64,000 nt of DNA, taken from NCBI GenBank assembly GCA_013146195.2, contig CM028381.1, positions 97,342,380 to 97,406,379 on the forward strand, written 5' to 3'. Of the stretch, positions 10,290 through 20,570 are shown piece after piece. The notes beneath the pieces are model-generated. The model saw nothing but the letters and a program-made list of their open reading frames with translations, searched no databases and was not told where the DNA came from. This stretch comes from Codonopsis lanceolata (taxonomy: Eukaryota; Streptophyta; Magnoliopsida; Asterales; Campanulaceae). Every line of letters starts with the position of its first letter. Within the stretch, counting starts at the first letter, position 1. Both the position numbers and the translations under genes were made by a program.

Positions 10290-10520
10290 TCACCATGGCG
10301 TGGTCACGTAATAGTTTTCCCTTGGTAGAGGGGCTTGGGGTCCTCCTGCAGGTTCTTGTTTTGTTGAACTGTTAGTAGCAACTTTGCCCATAAGTGCAGA
10401 GGACATGTTTTCAAAGTTTATAGAGTTGTTTTGTGATCTTTGTCCCTCTTCTTGAATAAGCATGGAAACAGCCTTGATCACAGAAGGGAGTGGATACATT
10501 CTCGAGGATTTGTCCCTCAA
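10290..10520 (-). pseudogene. Copia gag C-terminal segment
   Basis: A short frame following the main gag frame after a stop and shift (SRMYPLPSVIKAVSMLIQEE). Copia gag proteins normally carry a zinc knuckle after this point. None is intact in 10060-10290. Confidence 0.5.
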
Positions 10521-10556
10521 TCGGTGTACCTTTCAACTGACCCCATTAGGAACGAG

Positions 10557-11168
10557 TTAGTTTGGTGACCGATCATGTTCTTCTTGGACATTGATGGCTC
10601 CACAGGTGCAATTGCAAGTGCACTTGGGATTTTGAAGCAGGTTTGTGAGTTCATCCCATAGGCCTTTAAACTTGGTGTAGTAGGCATTAATACTTAAGTC
10701 TCCTTGGGTGCATAGGGTGATATTTTTCCGGACTTGGAAAACTTTTGGGGCATCACTTTGTGTAAATCTGGTGATGATGTCATCCCATATTTCGTGTGCA
10801 GTAGAGAGGTAGACTATGCTTTGTCTGATTTCTGAATTTACAGAGTTTAAGAGCCAAGAAACTACCATACTATTGCATCTTTCCCAAGCACTAATGTACT
10901 TGGAAGGGGGAACTGGTTTCTTGTTTAGCCCTTTGACCATGTCAAGTTTATTTTTGGCAGAGAGGGCTGTCGAGATGGAGATTTTCCACTGATTGAAATT
11001 GGTATTGGTTAGGGTTTCAGTTACAAGAATCATCCCGGGATGATCATTGGGATGGAGATAAAGGGGATGGCTGGAATTCAATTGAAGGGTAGATTCAGGT
11101 AAATCATAAGCATCTGTGGTGGTGCTTGAACTGCCATCTTTCGTGATTTTGGTGGGATCAGTCATCAT
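10557..11168 (-). CDS. Copia gag N-terminal domain
   Basis: 203 residues with the plant copia gag pattern: LYLHPNDHPGMILVTETL followed by NFNQWKISISTALSAKNKL, then AWERCNSMVVSWLLNSV and the AHEIWDDIITRFTQSD segment. This protein packages element RNA into virus-like particles. The ATG at 11166-11168 lies about 105 bp inside the primer binding site, the normal place for gag initiation. It ends early, before the zinc-knuckle part. Confidence 0.85.
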   Translation of the reverse strand: MMTDPTKITKDGSSSTTTDAYDLPESTLQLNSSHPLYLHPNDHPGMILVTETLTNTNFNQWKISISTALSAKNKLDMVKGLNKKPVPPSKYISAWERCNSMVVSWLLNSVNSEIRQSIVYLSTAHEIWDDIITRFTQSDAPKVFQVRKNITLCTQGDLSINAYYTKFKGLWDELTNLLQNPKCTCNCTCGAINVQEEHDRSPN

Positions 11169-11274
11169 GAAAGATGGGTAACAGAATACAAATTAAAGAA
11201 GGGAGGATAAGAGAGAGGGAGTTACCAGTTCGGCATTGATAGAGAATTGTAGGTAGAGGTTGGGATCAACTCAA

Positions 11275-11286
11275 GCTCTGATACCA
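11275..11286 (-). other. Copia primer binding site (initiator tRNA-Met)
   Basis: TGGTATCAGAGC on the minus strand is immediately adjacent to the 5' LTR and matches the 3' end of plant initiator tRNA-Met. Confidence 0.95.
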
Positions 11287-11624
11287 TGAGAAATTGTAAG
11301 CATTCTTGACATTCAATGACAGGATCAAGAAGTAGTAGAAGGACGTATTGTATTATTAAGTTTTCTATATCGAATCTGATTTAATACACCTGATATATAT
11401 ACAAACCAAATGGGGAGATTAGGTACAACAGAATAACTGACTAAACTGTCACTAAATACATAAAGTGCACCCGCTACCCTTCATGAATGAGGAAATAACA
11501 CTCGCTGCCCCTTTAGTCTCACAGACCTTTTCTGAATCATGACATTGAGGTCCCTTGAACTTTGACTTGCATGTTTGGTGATCCTCTTTTGGATCCACCA
11601 TCATCTGTGATCTGTATGTTAACA
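11287..11624 (-). repeat. Copia 5' LTR
   Basis: 338 bp, TG...CA ends, indistinguishable by eye from the 3' LTR. Confidence 0.95.
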
Positions 11625-11660
11625 AGGTTCTTCCTCATTTATAGCCAAAATAAAAGATAA

Positions 11661-12284
11661 TTCCGTTGTCGGGAATCAAACCCGGGTCCCCTTGAGTGAG
11701 AGTGATATGATTCGGACCAGGAAGCCAGATTGGAGGAACTGTGGACCTTGCGGACGCAAGGGTCCATAGACCTTGCGACCGCAAGGTCTCCAGAAAAGGC
11801 TGCCGTTTTTGTTTATTTTCCTGTTTTATTGTTTGGGTAATTTTTGTTTCCTTTTTATTTAGAGTTTCCTTTATTTAAGAGTTTCCTTTTAATTAGAGTT
11901 TCTTTTTAATTAGTTTTCTTATCCTACAAGAATTAGAGTTTATTTTGTAAGCCTATAAAAAGGCATTCTTAAACATTGTTTTAGGTAGAGAATTTTGATT
12001 AATGAAATTTGAGTTGATTTTCTGGTTAGAAAATTGTCTTATTATTTGAGTGTCCTGGATTGGAAGCTCGGATTATAAACATCGTGGATTCGTTGTTTAT
12101 AGTTGAAATTCGACTTATCAGTTGGAGAGTCATCCCAATTGTGGCGTCATTCACAGTTCCAAGGTTCGCGTCATCTCAAAGGCGTTGGGTCGCGGAGTCA
12201 TTCATCCTAATACCTTTCTAGGAGATCTTGGGGTCCTTTCCGTTATCAGAGAGCCATATATCCTAACCGATAGACGACAACAGA
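11661..12284 (-). pseudogene. tRNA-Glu pseudogene, copy 4, split by a solo LTR
   Basis: The 3' half is at 11661-11702 and the 5' half resumes at 12254-12284. Removing 11703-12248 and one GAGAG restores a tRNA-like sequence with loop GTGAGAG on plus, which implies anticodon CTC (Glu) rather than TTC. Its outer flank is further split by the copia element, so the unit runs 6265-6379, 11630-11702 and 12254-12350. Confidence 0.8.
11703..12248. mobile_element. Solo LTR, 546 bp, TSD GAGAG
   Basis: Starts TGATA and ends TATCA (perfect 5-bp terminal inverted repeat with TG/CA), flanked by GAGAG at 11698-11702 and 12249-12253. A TATAAAAAG motif near 11955 could be its promoter, which would suggest plus orientation. 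There is no coding sequence. This fits LTR-LTR recombination, leaving a solo LTR, or a small non-autonomous element. The insertion point is the anticodon loop of a tRNA-Glu pseudogene. Confidence 0.85.
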
Positions 12285-12398
12285 TTGTTTTTCCTTTAGG
12301 TTGTTAATGCAACACTAGATCTAATTTGTTTTATGTTTTAATTACTAAAACAATTTATTATCACATTAAGATATTATAAGTGTATGTAAAATATAATT

Positions 12399-12466
12399 AT
12401 GTTGTCAGGAATCGAACCCAGCTCCTTGGGTGAAAGCTAGATATCCTAACAACTGGACCACTAATT
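12399..12466 (-). pseudogene. tRNA-Glu pseudogene, copy 5
   Basis: T arm, anticodon arm (GGGTGAAAGC, anticodon TTC) and part of the D arm remain. The 5' acceptor strand is lost and there is a deletion in the variable region. Confidence 0.7.
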
Positions 12467-12491
12467 CTCACATGAAAATAGAAAATATAAC

Positions 12492-12551
12492 TCTGGTGCT
12501 AGGAATCAAACCCGAGTCCCCTAGCTAAAAGCCAAATATCATAACTGTTGG
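12492..12551 (-). pseudogene. tRNA-Glu pseudogene, copy 6, split by the gypsy element
   Basis: A degenerate tRNA-Glu-like sequence whose D-arm/acceptor part continues at 26024-26041 beyond the 13.5-kb insertion. The junction duplicates GTTGG. The anticodon region is mutated (CTAAAAG). Confidence 0.7.
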
Positions 12552-13891
12552 TGTAATATCCCAATAATTTTAGTTTAAAATATTAATTCTTATTAATTAG
12601 TATTATTATTGTTTTAGACCTATTTAATTAATATTATAACTGTTCTGGGTTAATTAATTATGTTGAACCTATTTAGTAACCTATTAAATCAAGTTGGGCT
12701 TGACCCACTTTTGACTTAAATTTAAAACAAAACTTTTCTTTATGAATCTAACTTTAATAAAATTTTGGTCCAGTTAACTTTAAGACTCCATTAGGTTAGG
12801 AAACCTAGAGTTTTATATAAATAGGGTAATGAGTGTGGAGAAAACCCTAACCACACTATAATAGAAAAGAAGCGAGAAGGAAAAACTCGGTGGCAGAGAG
12901 AGAGGGGGAGAACAAGCAGCATTGGCAATTTTGGAGGTGTTAGACTACAGAAACTTTCAGACAGCAGAGAGAGTGTGGTTGATAGTTTAAGCCTTTGAGG
13001 TTTGATTATCTTCTATTTTTATTTAATTCATTTCCTTTATATATTAGATAACTAATAGGTAGTACTTGGATTTGACATAATTTGTAGTAAGGCATTAAAC
13101 TAGAGGGTATGATGATGAGGGTGACGGGTGGAGTCAATTTTCTAGTTTTAAGAGAAAGGATATTTATATAATTAATGAGCAGTATATAGGACATAAGAAT
13201 AAGATATATGATATATTCCTATTCTGACTTTTAATAAAAGAGGAACTGTAGAGTGGTAATTTTTTTTGTACACGCAATATACTTTGTAATTAATTTATAT
13301 TTTTGAATTCGAACAAACAGACATAGTGGGTTCGTTGCGTGACCAGCCGTTAAAGTAAATTTCGTACACTCGTTAGACAGGTAAGGGATTATATATACCT
13401 CATTTAGGTCTTTTGACTTCTTCATTCCATACTGCTAGGCTTCTGTTAGTTCTTTGATGAATGTCTTTCCTTTGAAATGTGTGTCGATTTTATATCGGTA
13501 TTTGATTTTGAACTATGTCGATTATGTTCATTTGCTTACATTCATTTTGAATCGGTATGTGAGCATTGTTCGCTCACCCTTTCTTATTCTTTCTCTTCTA
13601 TGTGACATTTAGCTTGGCTAGATGAATTGTTTCGAGTAGATGAATGAAGATTGTCAAAGAAGTTTTAGACATTTATAATTCATTCGTAATTTGAAAGTTT
13701 TATTAATTTTAATTAGCTTTATATTGGATTTCGTTTTAGACATTTGGTGGTTGTATTTTAGTTACATTTGAGGGATATTAATGTTGATTAATTATTAACG
13801 TTGGGAATTATTATGGTTTTAAGTATTGATTGTTGGTGATGTGGACAAACTGTGGGACCGTAATGTTCGTATCGAGTTTGGGGGGGCTACA
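12552..13891 (+). repeat. Gypsy 5' LTR
   Basis: Begins TGTAATATCC and ends GGCTACA. A TATATAAATAGGG promoter-like motif lies near 12814-12830, with a matching motif in the other LTR. The first 430 bp and last 330 bp align with the second LTR. The middle (about 12985-13555) does not, so one copy has been substituted or has gained sequence. Confidence 0.8.
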
Positions 13892-13894
13892 GAG

Positions 13895-13906
13895 TGGTAT
13901 CAAAGC
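13895..13906 (+). other. First primer-binding-site-like motif
   Basis: TGGTATCAAAGC lies 3 bp after the LTR end and differs from the initiator-tRNA-Met site by one base. A perfect second site lies at 14262-14273. Confidence 0.7.
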
Positions 13907-14057
13907 GGGTACCGATTGGCAATATGATAACAAATTGCTACACTGTGGAAGGTGGGAGCCACCTCTTGATCCCCGTATGAATCACCTCTTGAATCCTACA
14001 TCGCCCAAGGTACGATTTGGCCTTGGCAAGGACGCCAAGGATTTACGTGGAGGAGAT

Positions 14058-14259
14058 TGTAATACCCCATCCCACATTGGGTAGGTGTGGGAATTGTGTT
14101 CGATTTATAAGGTGGTTACATATTACCTCTGGGCACCAACATCATCTGGACTTTTGTGTCGGCTTGTGGTGGGCCTGATGACCCAATGTGTTGCGTGCTC
14201 AGTGGGCCAGTGTGTGGGCTACATGTAGCGAACCGGGCTTTCGGGCTCAAGGCGTTACA
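14058..14259 (+). mobile_element. TRIM-like LTR of 202 bp inside the gypsy leader
   Basis: Begins TGTAATACC and ends GGCGTTACA. A purine-rich GTGGAGGAGAT comes immediately before it and a perfect TGGTATCAGAGC two bases after it. LTR, PPT and PBS of this size are typical of TRIM elements. The left partner LTR is missing, so the 13892-14057 segment may be TRIM internal sequence brought in by recombination. Confidence 0.5.
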
Positions 14260-14261
14260 AA

Positions 14262-14273
14262 TGGTATCAGAGC
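14262..14273 (+). other. Second primer binding site (initiator tRNA-Met)
   Basis: Perfect TGGTATCAGAGC, two bases after the TRIM-like LTR. It may be the true gypsy site or belong to the TRIM. Confidence 0.75.
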
Positions 14274-14621
14274 TTAGGCTTCAGATCCGATTGGTCTTAG
14301 TATTTAGAAATAGTTAGAATAATGAAATAATGGTAGCATTAAGTTCATGATTTTATATGTTAGCTTTACTATCGAATTACTTCTTTGGGATTTACGGTTT
14401 GGTCTTAGTATTTAGAAACCATTAGAAGTAGGAATTGATGGTAGTATTAGGACATGAGTGTATTTATACCATTAGTTACCCAATAACTTAAGTTTACGAT
14501 TATAGCTTTAAGTTATGATTTCCTTTATTTTGATTGGGACTAATACATTATTGGTTACTCGTAGGAATTTGTTCTATTTTAGTTTATTAGATTTGGAATA
14601 AAGTTTGATATTGAATAAATT

Positions 14622-15074
14622 TTGAGGTTAGGGAGGGAGGGGGGAATTCCCATGCAAGAGAAAATTGCTTCGGTCCCAGAGATGGATAAGGAAACCAATG
14701 AGTCTATCATAATTTCAAATTCTTTTGCAGTACTTGAAGATATAGCAGAAGATGGCACTGACCAAGATAATTCGAATATTGAGGTTGTAAATCTGGAGTC
14801 TGGTGTCAATGTGGGTAAGCCAAAGAAAATCCCCCCTTCAGATCGGCTTCTTCGATCAAAGCTCAAATCTGGTTCCTCAGCTCCAATCCAGTTTCACATG
14901 GATGTTAAGGCCTTATTCTGGAATGCTCGAGGGGTTGGAAACGATCCTACCGTGGCTCGTATTAAACAGCTCGTCAAACTTCACAAGATCTCGTTTATTG
15001 CTGTTTTCGAACCAATGATTAATCAGGATAGAATTAAATTCATCAGCCGACGTCTTAAATTTAATTTCTGCTAG
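14622..15074 (+). pseudogene. LINE endonuclease, N-terminal part
   Basis: The end of this frame has KALFWNARGVGNDPTVARIK and ISFIAVFEPM, the first strands of the APE-type endonuclease (N-A-R-G, then E). The residues before it (14650-14900) are an acidic linker typical of the region upstream of the domain. The frame is lost near 15070 by a frameshift. The ATG at 14622 lies in the target duplication, so it is not a native start. Confidence 0.8.
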
Positions 15075-15282
15075 TACTATATGGATATTTGCTAAATCTT
15101 CTTTTACTTGTTCTTTAGTACAAAGCTCCTCCCAGCAAGTTACTCTTAGTCTCCAGCATTATACGTGACCTCACTCAGTTTTCTCCACTTGTGTATATGC
15201 CAAATGTGATGCTCAAGACAGACAGATTCTTTGGTCAGAACTAATCGATCTTAGTGCCCAACTTGTTAGCTCTCCCTGGATA

Positions 15283-16497
15283 GTGGGTGGAGACTTTAAT
15301 ATTATTCTTGATCCATCTGAAAAATCAGGAGGTCGAGGTTGGGATAGAGACGGTGCAATGGATTTTCATGCTAGTAATACAGCTTGCGGTCTTATTGATC
15401 TTGGCTTCTCTGGTCCTCAGTATACTTGGTGGAACAAGCGAGAAGAGGGAGCAAAAATTCATCAACGAATCGACCGTATTTTATGTAACATTACTTTTCT
15501 GGACTTGTTCCCTTCTACATCAGTTCAACAGCTCAATCGAACCTGTTCAGATCACTCTCCATTATTGCTGAGCATATCTTCTAAATGTAATTCCAAAGCT
15601 AGACCATTTCGGTTTTTGAACGTCTGGACCAGCCATGACTCATTTCAGGAAGTGGTCCGGAATGCTTGGAATTCCGTAAATCTAGGCCGGCCGCTAGTGC
15701 TTTTTGCTAATAAACTTCGGGCAACGAAACATGCTCTTCGTGTCTGGAACAAAGATTCTTTTGGTAACATACTTGTAGCGGTCTCTAATGCTGAAGCTGA
15801 AGTGTTAGAAAAAGAATTGTTTTATGAGTTGAATCCGTCTAGTGATAATCGCACAGCTATGTTACATGCCCAGGCTATCTTGCGTAAATCCCTCCCTAAC
15901 GAAGAGGCCTATTGGCGTCAGAAAGCCAAGATACACTGGTTTAAAGAAGGAGATGGGAATTCCAAAATCTTCCACGCCTCAGTTTGTCAATCGCAACATC
16001 GTCTTCATATTCACTCGATCCGTACGGTAGATAATGTTTTGCTTGATAATGAAGATGATATTTCTAAGGGAGCTGTTGATTATTTTAGTGCTCTTCTTAC
16101 GGCTGAAAATACCTCTTCAACTATTGATCTTCCAATGATCCCTAGCATTGTTACTGATGATTGGAATATGTCTTTGACCAGTTTGCCTTCTATAGATGAG
16201 CTTTATTCCTCTATTTCTGGGCTAAGTAAGGAGAGTGCAGCAGGCCCAGATGGCTTGACATGTCAATTTTTTGTCTCTTGCTGGGACATTATAAAAGAAG
16301 ATCTATATTCTGCCATTCTGGAATTTTTTGTCGGATTTTCTCTTCCTTGTTCCTGGACAAGCACTCTTATTGCAACTATTCCCAAAGTTGATTCTCCGTC
16401 TTCTTTTAAAGACTTAAGGCCAATAAGTCTTTGCAATTTTTTTAATAAAATTATTTCCAAGCTGCTTGCGGACAGATTGGCTAAGTATCTTCCCTAG
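15283..16497 (+). pseudogene. LINE endonuclease C-terminus and start of reverse transcriptase
   Basis: GGDFNIILDPSEKSGG and SDHSPLLL are the catalytic GDFN and SDH motifs of the endonuclease. The reverse transcriptase follows with AAGPDGLTCQFF, IATIPKVD and DLRPISLCN. A TAG at 16495-16497 ends the frame, and another follows at about 16564. Confidence 0.88.
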
Positions 16498-16581
16498 ATT
16501 ATATCTCCAAATCAAAGTGCGTTTACTAAGGGAAGGGTTATTCAGGATAATGTTCTATTAGCTTAGGAGCTGGTCACTTTT

Positions 16582-17217
16582 TTGGGAAAGAAAATTAATG
16601 GATCTAATATTGTCATCAAGCTAGATATGGAGAAAGCGTTTGATCATGTTTCATGGTTATTCCTAATCCAGGTCCTTCGTAAGTTTGGATTTAATGACGA
16701 GTTTATTGATCTTATTTGGCGTCTCATATCGGACAATTGGTTTTCTGTCCTAATCAATGGTTCTCCGGCTGGTTTCTTTCAATCTTCTCGAGGCCTTCGC
16801 CAAGGTGATCCCCTCTCTCCCAGCCTTTTCATTCTTGTTTCAGAAGTGCTTAGTCGAAGTCTTAACGATCTTCATATCTCGACTCCTCGATCTCGCCATT
16901 CCACTATAAGTGGTTGTCCAGTTATTTCCCACCTCTCTCTTGCTGATGATGTTATTCTTTGTTGTAATGGAAATCGTTGGTCTGCTCAAAAACATCTGGA
17001 GGTCCTGAATCTTTATGAGCAAATGTCTGGTCAACGCATCAATACAGCAAAAAGTCGGGTTTTTGTTGCTCCGTCGATTGGGGCTGCCAGAGCTACACGA
17101 ATTTCTTCTTTTTTTGGTTTCCAGCTTGGCTCCCTCCCCATTACTTACTTGGGATGTCCTCTCTATTTTGGTCGTAAGACTAGAAGTATATTTGATCCTC
17201 TTATCTCCAAGCTATAA
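16582..17217 (+). pseudogene. LINE reverse transcriptase palm
   Basis: Contains KLDMEKAFDHVSW, SSRGLRQGDPLSPSLFIL and the catalytic box LADDVILCCNG (normally Y/F-A-D-D), then GCPLYFGRK. The catalytic aspartates are present. A TAA at 17215-17217 separates it from the thumb region. Confidence 0.9.
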
Positions 17218-17223
17218 TCTAAA

Positions 17224-18981
17224 GTGGAGTCATGGTATGGGTCTTTTCTTAATGTTGCGGGGAAAATAACCCTCATTCGACATGTTCTCCAATCGATCAC
17301 ATCTTATCTCTTGGCTTCTCTAGATCCCCCAAAGGCTGTTATTAATATGCTGGAGGGAGTTTTTGCTAATTTCTTTTGGAGTGGTTTGGATGGATCTTCT
17401 AACTCTCACTGGGTAGCATGGCAATCCTGTTGTAAACCGCAGAATATGGGAGGTCTTGGTATTTCTTCTGTATCCTCCATGGTTAAAGCTTTTTCGATTA
17501 AATTTTGGTGGCGATTTCGTACTGTGGAAAATCAGTGGTCTCTCTTTCTTAAAGCCCGTTATTGTCCTTCAATGCATGCCACTCTCTCGTCTGCTAAGGG
17601 TTCACATATTTGGCACCGTCTTAAGTCCATTCAATCTATTGCTGAGCCATGTATAAGCTGGAACATAGGTCTCGGTAATTGTTCCATATGGTTCGATAAA
17701 TGGCTTCCTGGGCAGCTGCTGACTCGACCTCCAGACTGTGAATTTTCTCAAGTTAAAGACCTATTTGATTCATCTGGTGTTAGTCTCACGGAATTGGCCT
17801 CAGCTATTCTTCCAAGTTATGCTAGGTCTTTTATTCTTGATAATCGGATTAGTCTCATTAATCAGCCTGACTCTCCCTGCTGGACAGAAACTTCCTCAGG
17901 AAAATTCTCCTTATCTTCGGCCTTGGCTGTTGTCAATCCGGCAGCTCCTTCTTTGCTTTCAACTAAATTTATCTGGCACAAGCTTCTTCTGAAAAAGATT
18001 GGAGTCTTCCTTTGGCATTTATTCTTAAAACGTCTTCCAGTTGATGAAGGTTTGTTTCGCAAAGGCTTCCAATTTTCTTCCCGGTGTGTATGCTGCTCTC
18101 ATCCTTCTATTGAATCTTTTAATTATCTGTTCATTTTTGGCAATATTGCTACGGAGTTATGGGCTGCTTTTAATCTCTCTCACAATCTTCCGATTTCGGG
18201 TGCATCTATCCAGCAACGTTGCATGTCGGGATGGTGTTCTTCTACTTCTGCTACTCACAAGTTTCTTCCCTCTCTTATTCTTTGGCATATATGGATGGTT
18301 CGAAATTATATCCTTTATGAAAACTCTCAAGTCCCTATCTCTTCCACTATTCATGCTATCTTAAATGATCTTTCTGTCATAATGGGCAAAGGGAATTTCT
18401 TTGTATTGCATAATCATTCTGGTATTCCTACATTTGCTTCTAAACAGAAGATCAAGATTCAGGCTGTTAAGTGGTCTAGACCTCTTGGTGGTTTTTTTAA
18501 ACTCAACTCTGATGGAGCTAGTCGGGGTAATCTGGGTCTCAGTGGTGGTGGTGGTTTAATTCGTAATTCGAATGGTGAAGTTGTATATGCTTATGCTTCT
18601 TTTTTTGGCAATGCTACTAATATCGAAGTTGAATTGAAAGCTTTATTTCAAGGTGTTTGCTGGTTACATTCTCACGGGTTCAGTCATGCCATTGTAGAGA
18701 TGGACTCTCAAATCATTTTTCATTGGCTCACGAAAGGGCATAGTTCCCCTTGGTCTCTTCATTATTATGTTCGAGCTCTCCTCTCTATGCAAAGAGATTG
18801 TCAATTCTCTTTTAGTCATTGTTTCAGAAAAGCAAATTCTGTTGCTGATGGCCTTGCTAATTTAGGTGTTGATTCATGCAAGGATGATTTAGTTTTTTTC
18901 TCACTTGCTGATTTGCCTCCTTTAATTAAAGGAAAGGTTATGCTTGATAGAAAAGGCACTTCTTATGTTAGGATATCTTAG
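17224..18981 (+). pseudogene. LINE RT thumb, zinc-binding domain and RNase H
   Basis: WYGSFLNVAGKITLIRHVLQ and FFWSGLDGSSNSHWVAW are typical of plant LINEs after the palm. A Cys/His zinc-binding RT domain follows (RCVCCSHPSIES). The last ~140 residues are RNase H: LNSDGASRGN (D), EVELKALFQG (E), EMDSQ (D) and RKANSVADGLA. The frame is uninterrupted for 585 residues and ends 156 bp before the poly-A. Confidence 0.9.
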
Positions 18982-19016
18982 GCCTCTTTTTTGTTCTTTC
19001 TATGTATTCTTTTTCG

Positions 19017-19137
19017 AGGTAAGGCTCCTTTGTCCCCCCATAATAAGGGTAAGGCTGGTTGTCCCCCTCAAGTTTGTATTATTTTCTTCTATTAATAAAA
19101 TCTTGCAGGGTGCCGCCCCTGTTTCCTAAAAAAAAAA
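19017..19137 (+). repeat. Conserved LINE 3' tail
   Basis: Contains GGCTCCTTTGTCCCCCCA, GGTTGTCCCCCTC, an AATAAAA signal and GCAGGGTGCCGCCCCTG before the poly-A. Close copies lie at 25796-25915, 54207-54341 and 31423-31458, so these LINEs form one family. Confidence 0.9.
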
Positions 19138-19439
19138 GAATAAATTTTGAGGATATTTTTGTATTCGTTTGAAATTCATTTCGAACTATATCTCGTGTTA
19201 GTGTATTTCGATTGCACAACATTTTAAGATAAGTTTTGGAAGAAATTGATGCTACATAACAATTACGTAAATTGTTTCCGCTTACGCCATGCCAGTTAGC
19301 GAGCACCATTTTAGTGTGATAAAATTGTAGGCATTATATGACAGTTACTCGTTTTTGTATCAGTATCAAATGACATGTAGAGGAGGGTGCACCGCTAACT
19401 AAGGCTGTTTTCGCGGTCGAGGAACTAGGAGAGGGAGAA

Positions 19440-20570
19440 CAGTAGAGGACTCCGTTTTCGAGAGTGTAGGGGAGCAATCTGGAAGCCAACTTCACGTGAA
19501 TAACGAAAACCCTGCCCCGGAAGCGCCTCAACCTAACGTAGCAAATCCAGCCTTAGTAGACCCTGTGCTTATGATGAACCTTCTCCATAATTTGACCCAA
19601 GCTGTGGATAGAATTGGTCAAATTGTTCAACCTCAACCGCAACCGCAACCTTAGCCTGAAGCCCCACAACCTCAGCCTGATGTATCGCAATCTCAGCCTG
19701 CGGTTCCTCAACCTCGACCAGTGGCAAAGGACCCACCACATATCTTCCAAAAGAGAAGCCCTAAGCTCTTCTCAAGCGCACCAAGCACCATTAAGCCAGA
19801 AGAATGGGTTAAGAGTATGAAGAACATCTTAAGAACTATGACCCTCACAAGTGAACAGAAAGTCAACCTCTCCACGTTCAAGTTCAAATTAGAGCCTGAT
19901 CAGTGGTGGCAGTCCAAGATGAGGATTGTTGAAGCAAATGGGGTGAGAGAGTACACCTGGGAGACTTTTCTCGAAGTCTTCAATAAAAAACATTTTCCTG
20001 AGAGTGTGCAAGACAGTAAGCTGGTTAAATTTCTCAATCTAGAGCAAGGAAAGATAACAGTAGATGAGCATGCTGTCTAGTACACGGAGCTATCAAAGTA
20101 TGCCTCAGGTCTCATTGAAAATGACAAACAGAAGGCCAGGATGATTGAAAGAGGCATCGATGGAAATATTAGCCATCGATTGATAGCCTTATAGTTGAAG
20201 ACTTATGCTGAAGTTGTAGATCGGGCTAGAATACTTGAACGAGTGTCAGCAAACTACCAGAAGAAGGAGGAGAAAAAGAGATATTTTGAGAGTCTTGGAA
20301 GTAGTTCTCGAGATCAGTCGGGCTATCAAGGAGGAAGTTATAGTGGAAATAAGAAGAGAACCACATAGGACAATCGGTCCAAGGATCAAATCAGTGGTGG
20401 AATCAGAATCAAGGTCAGCAGCAGAATCAGAATAATGACCCTGAGTGTAATAAGTGTGGTGGAAAACATATGACCGACCTGCTTTAATTGTGGAAAGATA
20501 GGGCATAGGATCAATGATTGTCTGGAACCACTGAAGGAGAACTTTGCACGAGGAACAGGCAATCGATAAA
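19440..20570 (+). pseudogene. Gypsy gag with zinc knuckle
   Basis: A Pro/Gln-rich N-terminus is followed by IKPEEWVKSMKNILRTM, the DQWWQSKM motif and WETFLEVFNKKHFPESV, typical of the Retrotrans_gag domain in chromovirus-type gypsy elements. A CCHC knuckle CFNCGKIGHRINDC is at 20480-20521, with a second half-knuckle just before it. Stops at 19651, 20078 and 20192 and a frameshift make it non-functional. Confidence 0.8.

Larger units (their letters stand above)
6380..11624 (-). mobile_element. Ty1/copia retrotransposon, complete with LTRs, pol broken
   Basis: The element is bounded by two 338-bp LTRs and a 5-bp target duplication AGGTT (6375-6379 and 11625-11629). It is read on the minus strand: 5' LTR at 11287-11624, then PBS, gag, protease, integrase, reverse transcriptase, RNase H, PPT and 3' LTR. 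The order integrase before reverse transcriptase defines copia. The LTRs look identical by eye, so insertion was recent, yet gag-pol is interrupted in several places. It interrupts a tRNA-Glu unit about 31-36 bp beyond the 3' end of the tRNA sequence. Confidence 0.95.
14628..19137 (+). mobile_element. LINE (L1-type) insertion, 4.5 kb, 15-bp TSD
   Basis: Flanked by GAATAAATTTTGAGG at 14613-14627 and 19138-19152, ending in a poly-A run of about 10. It carries endonuclease, reverse transcriptase and RNase H in plant L1 order. ORF1 is absent or only its tail remains, so it is 5'-truncated. Several stops and a frameshift make it inactive. Its 3' UTR (19017-19137) is shared with the other LINE copies here. 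Confidence 0.93.

Noticed and set aside
11703..12248. Helitron or MITE at this position
   Set aside because: TG...CA ends with a 5-bp duplication fit an LTR much better.
14622..15074. Host endonuclease gene
   Set aside because: Motifs, poly-A and 15-bp duplication show it is the LINE ORF2.
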